NCBI RefSeq assembly: GCF_019578655.1
Contig: NC_063259.1
Coordinates: 2,530,001-2,594,000 of the forward strand
DNA from: Ricinus communis
Lineage: Eukaryota > Streptophyta > Magnoliopsida > Malpighiales > Euphorbiaceae
Length of the DNA stretch: 64,000 nt
Reading direction: 5' to 3'
Every line of letters starts with the position of its first letter. Position 1 is the stretch's first letter. This document shows positions 33,172 to 44,136 of the stretch, in pieces. The notes under the pieces are model-generated. The model searched no databases. It worked only from the letters and a program-made list of their open reading frames with translations, and was not told the DNA's origin. The position numbers were made by a program, and so were the translations under genes.

Positions 33172-34584
33172 ATGGATGCCTCTTTATCAAGATTCTCTAG
33201 ACGCACCTCAGTTGCACCAAATTGGGAGTTTCATCATCGATTTCCCGCCAGAATGATCTTAGGCTTGTCAAAGGGGGAGAAATCCCAATTTTGGCAAAAT
33301 TGAATACATTGGGCATTTTTGGCCATTGAAGATGTATTTTTCTTGCATTAAATCTTATTTCTTGTGATTTATACATTAGATATATGCATTATTTGCTCAA
33401 AATACATGAAAATTGGATGAATGTTTTGGAAAAAACCCGTGCCTTAACCCCTAGAGCCGATCGACTTTGTGCAGTGCCAATTTGACTTTGTGTTGAGCTT
33501 ATCGGCTCTGCACAGTCTAAAACGAGAGTGCACAGGCTGAAAGTCCATTGTTAGGGTATTTTGATATAAAATATCAATAAATGAACAATATTTTGAATAA
33601 GGTTTTTATGCATGTGCATTATGTTCTCATACTTGTGTTTGCAGTTTTTATAGTGATGTCATATCGATCAAGTTTGTTTGAAATTTCTACGGTGCTTGCG
33701 AGTGGTTTAAAAAGTTACCAAACTCTGTACAGGCTAGGATCAGGGACACCAGATTTTGCTAATTCTTTACTACACTTCCATTTTCCGGTAAGAGGACGGA
33801 TCATACTTTAAATTACGCACTACTTGAGAGATGGATAAACACCACTTACACCTTCCACACCTCGGTTGGTGAGCTGACCCCCTTTCCTTTTTCTTTTGAC
33901 ACCATCACGGGCATTAACTTCACTGGTATGCCTATACCTTTCGATGATGCCATCCATGATCAGTGCTCCAATGTTCAGGAGCGTTATATTACTGATTTAC
34001 TTAGGTTCTTGCCAACATGTAAGAAAACTCGGTGCTTGGCCTACTAGAGCATTCCTCTCGATTAAAGGGGCTTCATGACTTGGAATGCTTGGGAGGTATA
34101 TCAGATGGCTAGGGCCTTACTAGTGTACCTTATTCAATGACTTAAGGAACTCACTAAACTTCCATTATTTGGCCCCAGTGTGGGATTTAGACCAGGTCTC
34201 CTCCTTCAATTGGGGGTCTGTGGCTCTTGTGTACTTGTGCCATTAGATGGACATTACTTCTGTGGGAGTAAGATGACATGCGAATTTTGGCACACGATTC
34301 ATGTAAGTACTAACCACTTTGATTTTTTCATTTTACACTATTTTCTATTTGCATGGCAGTTACTAACTCTCAATTTGCAAGTTTGGGCATTGGAGCTTGG
34401 CCTTCTGGTGGGTTCTCAGCCTATCAGCACATCCCGCGCTTGAGTCGTTGGGGCTTAAGCAGGAGCATCCCTTTAAAGTGGGCGTAGGTCCATGTGCATC
34501 GTAGATGGATCAACTTCCAAACCTGGGATAAATAAAAAGAAAATTCATTAGTCATCTTTGTAGTTTACAAACTTAGTTGCTTAC
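33172..34584 (+). pseudogene. PMD gene, copy 3 (5' part)
   Basis: Exon 1 from ATG 33,172 (MDASLSRFSRRTSVAPNWEF) corresponds to copy 2, with the KGGEIPILAKLN segment shifted out of frame. Intron 1 again holds copies of the 20-bp motif (33,460-33,530). Exon 2 begins after TTTTATAG at about 33,652. The PMD core is recognisable near 33,836-33,900 (TYTFHTSVGELTPF) and the downstream FTGMPIPFDDAIHDQCSN segment at about 33,920-33,970. The gene is interrupted at 34,584 by the CRM-like element and resumes at 42,973. It is degenerate and not translatable. Confidence 0.65.
34580..34584. repeat. Target site duplication of the CRM-like element (left)
   Basis: CTTAC directly precedes the 5' LTR start TGATGTAGTCC and is repeated directly after the 3' LTR at 42,973-42,977. 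Confidence 0.9.
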
Positions 34585-35649
34585 TGATGTAGTCCCACCA
34601 TTGACATTGACGAAGGCTCAAGAGGAAGACATATTGAGCGTTCGCTCAAATGGACCTATCACGAGGGCTCGTGCCAAAGCTATTGCTCAAGCCACTTCGA
34701 GCATTGTCGCCAAGACCTTTGCAAGGAATGGTGCGTCCTCAATTTCCACACCCACCTTCAAGATTTTATCATTGTCTACTTAGTGTGAAGAGACTTCCTA
34801 AAACTTAAACTTTCATCTTTGGGTTTATATTGCTATTTGTTTTTATTTTTTATTTGTTTGTATTTATTTACCTTATTTTCCTTTATTAGAAATCTAGGTT
34901 TAGGGTTCCTATATATATGGGATATTGGTTTTATTTTAGGGCACGTTGAATTTGAAACAAGGGATTTGAGAGAGCTTTGGACTCCTCCCTTGTCTTCGAC
35001 ACCGCCTTCCTACCTTTCTTATTTATGCCGATCCTAATACTAAACACTATCACCCCTTTTAATCTTCATTCTTGTTTGGAATTAAGTCCATCTTCATTAA
35101 TTGCTTTTGTCCCTTTTCCAATTCAAAGTGGTTGTTCTTTAATTTGCCGAATTGAGAAAGTAGGGATCGGGCTCATTTCCATCATTTCGGTCCCCAATTG
35201 AATTGTTATATGGTTGGTGCCCCATCAAATTAGTGGAATTGTGATCACCTCCCTGTCGACGTCATCTTTGGGACTTCTTTTTCCGAATTGTGAAAGTGGG
35301 ATTGTCCCTACTTTCCATCTACAAATTAAGTGGAATTGTGTCACTTCTTCTACGGCAACATAATCATCATTTCCCGAATTATGAGTTAGTGGGATTGTCC
35401 CCATTTTCATTCTTAATTAAGTGGAGCCGTGGACAATACTTCTACCGACATCACCTTGGCCTTCTTTTGTCCTCATTTGTATTTGTTACTCATAACAAAA
35501 TTGAGTATTGAGCTGCCTCCTTTCTAAGAACGAGGACATGACCTCCTTCTCCACTTATCAAGGCTGCCTTAGGCATCAACAAGGGAAGCTTCGGCACACA
35601 TCCTATCTAGATCTGATTCAAGCAAGCCTTCCAAGGGGCTAACACATCA
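34585..35649 (+). mobile_element. CRM-like element, 5' LTR
   Basis: Starts TGATGTAGTCCCACC and ends GGGGCTAACACATCA. The first 200 bases repeat the integrase C-terminal coding sequence found in the 3' LTR, with a stop (TAG) where the 3' copy has TGG near the end. The middle (about 35,200-35,470) contains degenerate repeats of GTGGGATTGTCCCCA with AATTAAGTGGA. An ATATATATGGGATATT stretch lies near 34,911. Confidence 0.9.
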
Positions 35650-35652
35650 ATT

Positions 35653-35660
35653 TGGTATCA
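35653..35660 (+). promoter_or_regulatory. Primer binding site, initiator Met tRNA type
   Basis: TGGTATCA begins three bases after the LTR end. This is the usual primer site of chromoviruses; the complementarity beyond the first eight bases is poor here. Confidence 0.75.
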
Positions 35661-35963
35661 ACTTCCAGGGGTACGACGTATTGTTCATCGTTCTCTTGTT
35701 TTAATTTCTCCCATTATATTTCCAACCCTCACATGTGTTTCCATTTCTTTATTTTTTCATAGCTGTCCCGCCTTTCTAACCATAGCAAAAAAAAAAGCCC
35801 TTAAGTTTGGATATAATTCACACCTAGAATGTTATGTATGCAATAGTACTATCTTGCTTTATCATATTATCTAGCATATTGACCTTGTGATTATTTTGCT
35901 GTATAATATATCCTGCATGAATATAAGTTCGCGGTTATTGTAACAAGCCTATAATCATCTTCT

Positions 35964-36232
35964 AAATTTGAGCAAGGTTGCATTCCACGAATACACTAAA
36001 ATTTGTGTTGTTACCTTGTTCTCTTGTTTGTTACCATCACAAATGCCGTTAAAAATTTGAGCAAGGTTGCATTTCATGAATACACTAAAATTTATGTTGT
36101 TACCTTGTTCTCTTGTTTGTTACATGACTAGTGCAGTTAAAAATTTGAGCAAGGTTACATTCCATGAATGCACTAAAATTTGTGCTGTTACCTTGTTTTC
36201 TTGCTTCTCAACATCACTAGTGCAGTTGAAAT
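35964..36232 (+). repeat. Three tandem units of 88-89 bp in the CRM-like leader
   Basis: Units begin AAATTTGAGCAAGGTTGCA at 35,964 and 36,053, and AAATTTGAGCAAGGTTACA at 36,141. Each contains ACTAAAATTTGTG.TGTTACCTTG and a Cys/Thr-poor, non-coding remainder. They lie in the untranslated leader between primer site and gag. Confidence 0.75.
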
Positions 36233-36533
36233 TCATAAAAAAATAAAAATAAAAAAAACGATCATAAAGATCGAAGACATTGGCATACATCCATTTCATG
36301 CAACACAATCAATCAACGACTTTATTGTATGCTTTGATTTAATCATCATGGGACAATATTGCATGCTTGATTTAGCTTGAATAGGTTATTGCATACAAGT
36401 TCACTTCTTGCCTTCACCTCCCTCATGGATTACTTCATGTAGTTACCTTGAGATTTTGTTACTTTGAGTGTGTTGGACTGCATCTTGTACTTCTTGTAGT
36501 TGCTGTTGTTTTTATTCTTATTAACCTCTTGCT

Positions 36534-38252
36534 ATGCCTGTGAATGAGGAAGAACTTAATGTGCAAGCGGTTGAATTGTTGGCGACAAAGGAACGCCTTG
36601 ACAAGTTCGAGGTTGAGCGCATTGTTCTGGCTGAACGGTTGGCCACTTTGGAGCACCAACTAGCTCACTTAACACGCCTTATGGAGGCTCAATATGGGCC
36701 TATTGGGGCGCCCCTTTCCTTTGTTCGCGACACTCTGTTAGCCGCTACTATCGGACAACAAGTTCTTCAACACTCCTGGCATGATAGGAGCAAAGGACTA
36801 GCGTCATCATCACACCAACAACATGTTCACCACAAGCAGTCCAACAGGCTGCAGTCTGTCATTGAGAGGCCTGCTATCGATGACATTGATGATCGGTGGC
36901 AACCAAGATCAAACTCTAGAGACCTCGATGACAATGGTCATTACTTAGACCATGCGGACACCCTAAGAGGCAACCATCAATCACATAAGCGACACAGGTA
37001 TGATCACTCTAACCCTGATACTCATTACTATAGGCATCACTCCGTCCGCACCAATAATGCAGGACCTACCACATGGCCTGATATAGGCCATACGCAGCCT
37101 GCTCCCCAAGCTCCTTTTAGACCCTATTCTCCATTTAGTTTCGGTGAATATGATGAGGAGGAAATGCACTTAGCAGGCCAGGTAAACCCAGGTAATTACC
37201 ACCCCCCCGCTGGCTGAACCTATCGAGAACCAAGTTCATCCGGAGGGGTGGGTTCCTTCTTACATCCCTACACATTTGTTTCATGATAATGTTAATGCTA
37301 ATGCCTATGATGAATACGAGAATGTGCAGCCTAGGCATAAGAGAGGCCACAATGGAGTTCGTGGGAATGCATATAACAATCACGGTGACTGCGGCTTTGA
37401 GGAGAGACGCCAAGTTCAACCCAATCATAACTCTAGACGCGATATCAAGGTAAAGATTAAAAACTTTATTGGTGAATATGATGCGGCTATCTTTTTGGAT
37501 TGGTTGTAGGCAACGGAACATGCACTTCAGCATTACCACTATTCCGAAGAGGAAAAGGTGGAGATTGTCACTTTGCACTTCCAAGGAGACGCAAGATCGT
37601 GGTGGCATAGACATGTGGCAAATAGAGCTCACATGGGATGTGACTATTCGACAATGGCACCAACTTGTCTTCGTCATGACTCAAAAGTATGTGCCTCCGG
37701 AATATAAAAATGAGATGAGATTGAAGATAGCCTTAGCTCGACAAGGAACTTAAACAACTCTTGAGTTCTTTGCACAACTAGAAGACCTATATTTCCAGGC
37801 AGGCATGAGTGTCACTCCGGCCACCGTTCAGACCAAATTTTTCCATGGTCTTCATGTTGATTTGAGTAAGAAATCGATGTGTTGCCCATCAAGGACTTAA
37901 CTGCACTCGCACACGCCGCTCAAAAGGTCCACTTTAAACTTGTGTGCAAGAAGGTCTATCCTTGGCTCTCGACTTCTTCAATAAAAAGGTATGATTCTGA
38001 CCCTAGTCCCAAGTTTTCTACTAATTCTTCTAATGCTAATGTGCAGCCTAGGTCTCAAGCCCCTATCTCTGGCCGGCCTACACGCCCCTCTGAGACTCCT
38101 AAACCGACTGTAGCCCCATCTCAACCTCCATATGGCACCCGTCAAGACAAGACGAGTGATAAAGTATGCTATAAATATGGCGGATGCGATCATATTGTGC
38201 GCGATTATCCAAATCCTAGGAAGGGTATTGTTCTATTAAGCTATAGGGTATA
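36534..38252 (+). pseudogene. CRM-like gag, broken
   Basis: ATG at 36,534 opens 227 residues: an N-terminal coiled-coil-like helix (ERLDKFEVERIVLAERLATL) and then a His/Arg/Asp-rich region, ending in a stop at 37,215. The capsid-like part resumes in other frames at 37,276-37,509 (VKIKNFIGEYDAAIFLDWL) and 37,510-37,640 (EEEKVEIVTLHFQGDARSWW, the retrotransposon gag signature). A further piece follows to about 37,870 (LEFFAQLEDLYFQAGMSV). The zinc knuckle at about 38,164-38,205 reads CYKYGGCDHIVRDYP, in which two cysteines of the CCHC pattern have become tyrosine. Gag would form particles and bind RNA; this copy cannot. Confidence 0.75.
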
Positions 38253-38347
38253 AATCATTTGACAATGAAGAGGACAATGACGAGTATCTGAGAACTGTTT
38301 ATGATGACCTTGCTGATGAGGAGCCTTATGCTTGTGGTCCCCCGGAC

Positions 38348-38760
38348 TTGAATGAAGGAACGCCTCTTTCCCTTGTAGCTCGTCGTGCTTTGACAGTGAA
38401 AGATGCTTCTATAGGGGACCAACGAGAGAATTTATTTCACACAAGGTGCCTTGTGGGAACTTCATCTTTGAGTGTGATAATAGATAGTGGTTCTTGCTGC
38501 AACATCTTAAATGAGAAAGTTGTGAGGGTCTTGAACTTACCTACTTCGCCACATCCTCAACCGTATAGCCTCCAATGGATTTCGGAAGGTAAAAGTGATG
38601 TGGTAACAAGGCAAATGCCACATCACATTCTCTATTAGTACATTTGTTGATAAAGTTACTTGTGATGTTGTGATTATGGATGCTACTCACCTCCTTCTAG
38701 GTCGCCCTTGGAAATATGACAAGAAGACTGTGCATGATGTGTTCTTTAACACACACACCT
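38348..38760 (+). pseudogene. CRM-like aspartic protease
   Basis: The frame 38,348-38,638 contains VIIDSGSCCNILNEKVV, the aspartic protease active-site region (D-S/T-G type, here DSG), and LNLPTSPHPQPYSLQW, where chromoviruses have their conserved PYxLxW segment. The normal continuation, with LLLGRPWKYDKKTVHD, is found in another frame at about 38,690-38,740, so a frameshift separates the halves. The enzyme would cleave the Gag-Pol polyprotein. Confidence 0.75.
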
Positions 38761-39224
38761 TCTAACACAAGGGGCATAGGGTAACTCTTCTCCCCATGAC
38801 ACCATAGGAAATAATCCATGACCATGTGGAAAGAGACCGCATCAAAGCCTTGGAGTATACAAAAGAAGTAATCAAGCCCATGGCAACTACCGGGCCCCAG
38901 CATTCGCCTAATCTCAAAGCGTCAACCAAGGCAGAGCACTCTACAGGTCCAACCACCTTGCGGGTTGTTCCCACCACCCATGAAGCCCCTTTAACCAATG
39001 AAGAAACTGGGGGAAAGGCCAGAAAGCAGTAGGTCCCAACACAGCACACTGGCCACCGGGACAAACCACAGCAGCTTCCTAGGGCACCTGCAATCACCGA
39101 ATTTCGATCCCAAATGCCTACGGACCCTACATCTACAATTCAGGGTCGTTATGAGCGACAATTACTCATGGCACGTTCGAGAGATATCACCCCAATTGTT
39201 TAGGGAGGTTCTCCTTACTTCTTA
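38761..39224 (+). pseudogene. Linker between protease and RT of the CRM-like element
   Basis: Degenerate coding sequence. The frame 38,826-39,032 reads through a Thr/Pro-rich, low-conservation linker (VERDRIKALEYTKEVIKP). Stops precede and follow it. No domain is visible, as is usual for this part of chromovirus polyproteins. Confidence 0.5.
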
Positions 39225-40736
39225 TTGATTCCTACTGCGTGTATGTCTATTTTTAAAACTGTAGATGATTTACCTTCTTCTGTGACTTGTCTTTTGCAGG
39301 AGTTCGCGGATGTTATGCCTGATGAGATTCCCGAAGGTCTTCCTCCACTTCGTGGGATTGAGCATCAGATTGATTTAATTCTCGGGGCTTCTTTGCCTAA
39401 TCGTGCAGCCTATCGGGCAAGTCTGGAGGAGACTAAGGAACTCCAGCGTCAAGTTACCGAGCTCTTAGAGAAGGGCTATATACGAGAGAGTTTAAGTCCT
39501 TGTGGCATACTGGTAATTTTGGTGCCAAAGAAGGAGGGTACATGGAGAATGTTCATGGACTGTAGGGCCATTAATCAAATAACGGTAAAGTACCGTCATC
39601 CAATTCCTCGCCTAGACGACATGCTCGATGAGTTGCATGGAGCCATCCTCTTTTCCAAGATCGATCTTAGGAGCAACTACCATCAAATCCGCATGAAAGA
39701 AGGTGATGAATGGAAGACGGCTTTCAAAATAAAGTATACCCTTTATGAATGGCTTGTGATGCCATTTGGACTCATCAATGCCCCAAGTACCTTTATGAGA
39801 TTGATGAACCATATACTTAGACATTTTTTAGGGAAATTTGTGGTTGTGTATTTTGATGACATTTTAGTGTATAATCGGTCTTTAGATGAACATGTTTCTC
39901 ATCTTAGACAAGTCCTACAATGTCTTAGGAATGAGCAATTGTACGTCAACTTGTCAAAATGTGTGTTTTGCTCGGACACTACTATTTTCTTAGGATTTGT
40001 AGTTTCTGGGGATGGGCTACGTATGGATGAGGAAAAGGTCCGTGCTATCAAAGAGTGGCCTACCCCTACTACAGCGACCATGGTGCGGTCTTTCTTAGGG
40101 TTGGCCCAATTTTATAGGCGGTTAGTGAAGGATTTTAGCTCAATAGCCGCGCCCCTACATGAGTTGACAAAGAAGGGCACCACTATTACTTGGGAGCCAA
40201 AGCATGAAGCCTTCATGACCCTTAAGGATCGCCTATGCCATGCTCCTTTACTACAGTTACCGAACTTCAACAAAACCTTTGAGGTTGAGTTTGACGCCTC
40301 CAACATCGGGATAGGTGGAGTTCTTATTCAAGAACGCCGCCCTATTGCATATTTCAGCAAGAAGTTGTCCGACGCCACTCTCAACTATCCTACTTATGAT
40401 AAAGAGCTTTATGCTCTTATTCGGGTATTGAAGACATGGCAACATTATTTGTGGCCTAAGGAGTTCGTCATCCATATAGACCATGAGGCCTTGGCTTATC
40501 TCAAGCACCAATCTACCCGGCATGCTCGGTGGGTAGAGTTCATGGAGACCTTTCCATATGTGGTGCTTCATAAAAAAGGTAAGGAGAATGTGGTAACCGA
40601 CGCCCTTTCTCGTAGGTATATTCTCTTGTCTGCCCTTGATGCAAAAGTCTTTGGATTTTCTTTAATTAAGGAATTATATAAGCATGATACTTTTTTAAAT
40701 TTATTTATGACACTTGTGCATCCCAAGGAGCCTTAG
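39225..40736 (+). CDS. CRM-like reverse transcriptase-RNase H (503 codons, open)
   Basis: This is the longest intact frame in the window. RT landmarks in order are [20 protein letters not shown], the [16 protein letters not shown] block, [46 protein letters not shown] and the catalytic YFDDILVYN (residues about 208-216). FLGFVVS and the WPTP connection follow. RNase H follows with [35 protein letters not shown] and a VVTDALSRR end that keeps its Asp. A few RT changes stand out against the family: DLRSNYHQ for DLxSGYHQ and MFMD for MCVD. The frame was part of a longer polyprotein; the first Met here is internal, so the start is arbitrary. It copies the RNA genome into DNA. Confidence 0.85.
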   Translation: MIPTACMSIFKTVDDLPSSVTCLLQEFADVMPDEIPEGLPPLRGIEHQIDLILGASLPNRAAYRASLEETKELQRQVTELLEKGYIRESLSPCGILVILVPKKEGTWRMFMDCRAINQITVKYRHPIPRLDDMLDELHGAILFSKIDLRSNYHQIRMKEGDEWKTAFKIKYTLYEWLVMPFGLINAPSTFMRLMNHILRHFLGKFVVVYFDDILVYNRSLDEHVSHLRQVLQCLRNEQLYVNLSKCVFCSDTTIFLGFVVSGDGLRMDEEKVRAIKEWPTPTTATMVRSFLGLAQFYRRLVKDFSSIAAPLHELTKKGTTITWEPKHEAFMTLKDRLCHAPLLQLPNFNKTFEVEFDASNIGIGGVLIQERRPIAYFSKKLSDATLNYPTYDKELYALIRVLKTWQHYLWPKEFVIHIDHEALAYLKHQSTRHARWVEFMETFPYVVLHKKGKENVVTDALSRRYILLSALDAKVFGFSLIKELYKHDTFLNLFMTLVHPKEP

Positions 40737-42120
40737 AGACCTATTTCCTTGACTAAGGGTACCTCTATAAGGGTGGGAAATTATGCATTCCATCGTCTTC
40801 TATTAGGGGTCTCCTAATTAAGGAAGCACATAAGAGTAGAGCACATTTTGGGATAGCCAAAATCGTAGCCGCTCTTAAGGAACACTTTTATTAGCCACAC
40901 ATGACTAAACAAGTAACTAAATTTTGCAATGCTTGTGTCACTTGCCATAAAGCCAAGTCTAGGTCAAGCCCCTCAGTCTACACACCTTTACCCATACCAA
41001 AGGCACCTTGGGAGGATATATCCATGGATTTTGTGATGGGGTTGCCAAGATCTAAGAAGGGGAGGGACTCTATCTTCGTGGTGGTCGATCGATTCCCTAA
41101 GATGGCTCATTTTATACCATGTAAGTTGACCAACAATGCTTTAGATTGTGCTTCTTTATTCTTTGAGCATGTGGTTCGCTTACATGGTATTCCACATACT
41201 ATATAGTTAGTGATAGAGACGTGAAATTTGTTAGCAATTTTTGGAGAACATTGTGGGGTAAGTTAAGTACCAGTCTTCTATTCTCTACTAGCTATCACCC
41301 TCAAACTGATGGCCAAACAGAAGTGACCAACCAGACATTAGGAACCTTGCTTTGGACAATGCTTAGGGCCAACCCGCGCCGTTGGGAGGACTTACTTGCT
41401 TTTGTTGAGTTTTCTTATAACAGGTCTATCCATTCAGCTACGAAGATGTCCCTGTTTGAAGTGGTGTATGGCCGTAACTCTTTGTCACCTTTAGACTTGG
41501 TGCCACATCCTTTGAAAGACGGAGACCACGTTCGTGGAGCTGCACGGGCTGAGATGACTCAGGAGTTGCATGCTAAGACTAAGGAGCAGTTGGAACAGAG
41601 AGCCAAGCAGCTGGAGCATAAGACCAACAAGGGCCGACACCGTATCACATTTGCTCTCGGGGACCTTGTCTGGTTGCACTTAAGGAAGGAGCATTTCCCA
41701 TCTAGGAGACGTTCCAAACTAGCCTCGAGAGGAGATGGACCCTTCAAGGTCTTGGAAGCATATGGACCTAATGCCTACAAGCTGGAGCTTCCTAATGACT
41801 ATAGGGTGCACGCGACCTTCAACATTGCCGACTTGTCTCCTTACACTCCACCAGACCTTGACATTGACGAATCAAGGACGATTCGAGGCCAAGAAAGGGA
41901 GAGTGATGCAGTCCCACCATTGACATTGACAGAGGCTCAAGAGGAAGACATGTTGAGCATTTGCTCAAACGGACCTATCACGAGGGCTCATGCCAAAGCT
42001 ATTGCTCAAGCCACTTCGAGCATTGTCGCCAAGGCCATTGCAAGGAATGGAGCATCCTCAATTTCCACACCCACCATCAAGATTTTATCATTGTCTACTT
42101 GGCGTGAAGAGACTTCCTAA
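40737..42120 (+). pseudogene. CRM-like integrase, frameshifted
   Basis: The zinc-binding part is degraded (stops at 40,736-40,893), with its last two cysteines in CNACVTC at about 40,925. The catalytic core starts in 40,901-41,206 with the first Asp in ISMDF. A two-base duplication at about 41,202 creates a stop just before the second Asp, in SDRDVKF of the next piece. The frame 41,221-42,120 then continues with HPQTDGQTEVTNQTLG, carrying the catalytic Glu, and a long C-terminal region (RGDGPFKVLEAYGPNAYKLE, FNIADLSPY). It ends inside the 3' LTR after GPITRAHAKAIAQ. Such a chromoviral C-terminal motif in place of a canonical chromodomain fits CRM elements, where it is thought to direct integration to centromeric chromatin. 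Confidence 0.8.
41891..41903 (+). promoter_or_regulatory. Polypurine tract of the CRM-like element
   Basis: AAGAAAGGGAGAG lies immediately before the 3' LTR start TGATGCAGTCC. It also encodes part of the integrase tail. Confidence 0.8.
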
Positions 42121-42972
42121 AACTTAAACTTTCATCTTTGGGTTTATATTGCTATTTGTTTTTATTTTTTATTTGTTTGTATTCATTTACCTTGTTTTCC
42201 TTTATTAGAAATCTAGGTTTAGGGTTCCCATATATATGGATATTGGTTTTGTTTTAGGGCACGTTGAATTTGAAATAAGGGATTTGAGAGAGCTTTGGGC
42301 TCCTCCCTTGTCTTCGACGCCGCCTCCCTACCTTTCTTATTTGTACCGATCCTAATAATAAACACTATCATCCCTTTAATCTTCATTCTTGTTTGGAATT
42401 AAGTCCATCTTCATTAATTGCTTTTGTCCCATTTTCCATTTCAAAGTGGTTGTTTTTTAATTTGCCGAATTGAGAAAGTAGGGATCGGCCTTCATTTCCA
42501 TCATTTCGGTCCCCAATTGAATTGTTATGTGGTTGGTGCCCCATCATCAAATTAGTGGAATTGTGATCACCACCCCACCGATGTCATATTTGGAACTTCT
42601 TCTTCCGAATTGTGAAAGTGAGATTGTCCCCACTTTCCATCTATAAATTAAGTGGAATTGTATCCACTTCTTCTACGGCAACATAATCATCATTTCTCAA
42701 ATTATGAATTAGTGGGGTTGTCCCCATTTTCATTCTTAATTAAGTGGAGCCGTGGACAATACTTCTACCGACGTCACCTTGGCCTTCTTTTTTCCTCATT
42801 TGTATTTGTTACTCATAACAAAATTGAGTATTGAGCTGCCTTCTTTCCAAGGCCGAGGATATGACCTCCTTCTCCACTTATCAAGGTTGCCTTAGGCATC
42901 AACAAGGGAAACTTCGGCACACGTCCTATCTAGATCCGATTCAAGCAAGCCTTCCAAGGGGCTAACGCATCA
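41904..42972 (+). mobile_element. CRM-like element, 3' LTR
   Basis: Starts TGATGCAGTCCC and ends GGGGCTAACGCATCA. It is colinear with 34,585-35,649. Its first 217 bases are still coding for the integrase C-terminus, ending at the TAA at 42,118-42,120. The flanking CTTAC at 42,973-42,977 completes the target duplication. Confidence 0.9.
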
Positions 42973-43225
42973 CTTACCTTTGCAATCTGCAGATCCATAG
43001 CGATTGGTTGGGCGAGCACCATCATTCAGACCCCTTCATGCTCTCCGTTATAGATCTCGATCATAAGAGGGTTCTCTTGGCTAGCCCTGCTTGTTAGGCC
43101 TAGTTCCTAGGCGAGAGGATCCATAGCTAGGAAAGAGGGCTTAGCAGGTGCCAGGTTCCTTTATCTTCCCCTTTCTCTCCATGTTTTGGACAACTGGCCT
43201 TGTCGTCGAGGAGCTAGCTAGGTAG
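42973..43225 (+). pseudogene. PMD gene, copy 3 (3' part, after the CRM-like insertion)
   Basis: Resumes the exon sequence interrupted at 34,584. The order GAGGGTTCTCTTGGCTAGCC..., then ...TCTCTCCATGTTTTGGAC... and GAGGAGCTAGC, matches PMD copy 2 at about 28,150-28,310 and copy 1 at about 9,140-9,290. It ends at about 43,225, where unrelated sequence begins. The last exons (coiled tail) are absent. Confidence 0.6.
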
Positions 43226-43229
43226 TGTG

Positions 43230-44030
43230 AATTGGATTGAAACCTTTGAATATACCACTACAAACCCAATGGTTATATTCAGCCAAAAGGAATGAAGATG
43301 GACAATCCGAAAACCCCAATAGCAATTCTTTGAATTATAGGATCTATCATTCAGGATTCTGAATTTTAAAGAAAATAAAGACTTAAATCCTTTTAGCTAT
43401 AGGAGAGCTAAAGAGTTTAAGTATATGAACTATAACCCTTTTAGCTATAGAGAGTTAGAGAGCTATAGTATAAGGTGTTTGGATTTTGAAAGCCACAATC
43501 TAAAAGTTTGATAAGTTCATAAGTTCCAAACAAAAACTCTAAAGAATAATTCTCACTTTAAGGAAAAGAAGACTTTTATATTCAACTCAATGATGTCTTT
43601 AAAAATGCAAATACCTTGCCTATTTATAGGAAGTGGTGAAGAGCAGTTTAGTAAAAATAAAATAACAAGGAAATTACATAAATAAAGAAATAACTCCTAC
43701 AAATGCAACCGCCAAGGTTTAGTGTCATTTTCATAAGCATAACCTCTCCCTTTAATGGTTTGAAAAGTCATAACACCTTGATTGGATGCAATATTATCAT
43801 GTATGTAACCTTCCATTTATAATGAATATAATATTCTTCTTCATCATAATCATTAAAAAGATGAATAAAATCATGCTCCTTTTCTCCTTTTATATTCTTT
43901 AATTTAAACCTAAAAACAACACAAATAATAAGCATAATTAGTACTTAATTAAATACTCGCACTTTTAGCCCATTAACTATACTTAATTGGATCTTACTAC
44001 AAGCCCAACTTTATCATATTCATACTCATG
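43230..44030 (-). mobile_element. Possible solo LTR
   Basis: Non-coding block with LTR-like composition. The minus strand carries CCTATAAATAGGCAAGG (a TATA box, 43,616-43,632) about 400 bases from its proposed start TGAGTATGAATATG and a downstream leader. The phrase CTTTTAGCTATAG is duplicated at about 43,398 and 43,439. No partner LTR, primer site or polypurine tract was found, so the boundaries and class are guesses. Confidence 0.35.
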
Positions 44031-44136
44031 GATCTTACTTGTGTGATATTTTTTCTGATGGTAGTGTGCATTTTGTAATCATGACATGTGCATATTTGAA
44101 TTAATTCCATACAGATTGATTCATTTAATTTTAGGC

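Larger units (their letters stand above)
34585..42972 (+). mobile_element. CRM-like chromovirus (Ty3/gypsy), structurally complete
   Basis: It has two LTRs of 1,065 and 1,069 bases, a primer site complementary to initiator methionine tRNA (TGGTATCA), gag, protease, RT-RNase H and integrase in order on the plus strand, a polypurine tract (AAGAAAGGGAGAG) and a 5-bp duplication CTTAC. The integrase frame runs into the 3' LTR and ends there with a GPITRA.AKA motif. Reading from pol into the LTR is characteristic of the CRM (centromeric retrotransposon) clade, and the RT sequence is also CRM-like. The LTRs differ at 15 positions in their first 217 or so bases by eye, so the insertion is not recent. 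It sits inside PMD copy 3. Confidence 0.9.

Noticed and set aside
36534..42120. Endogenous pararetrovirus (caulimovirid)
   Set aside because: Integrase, LTRs, a tRNA primer site and a target duplication are present and there is no movement protein, so it is an LTR retrotransposon.
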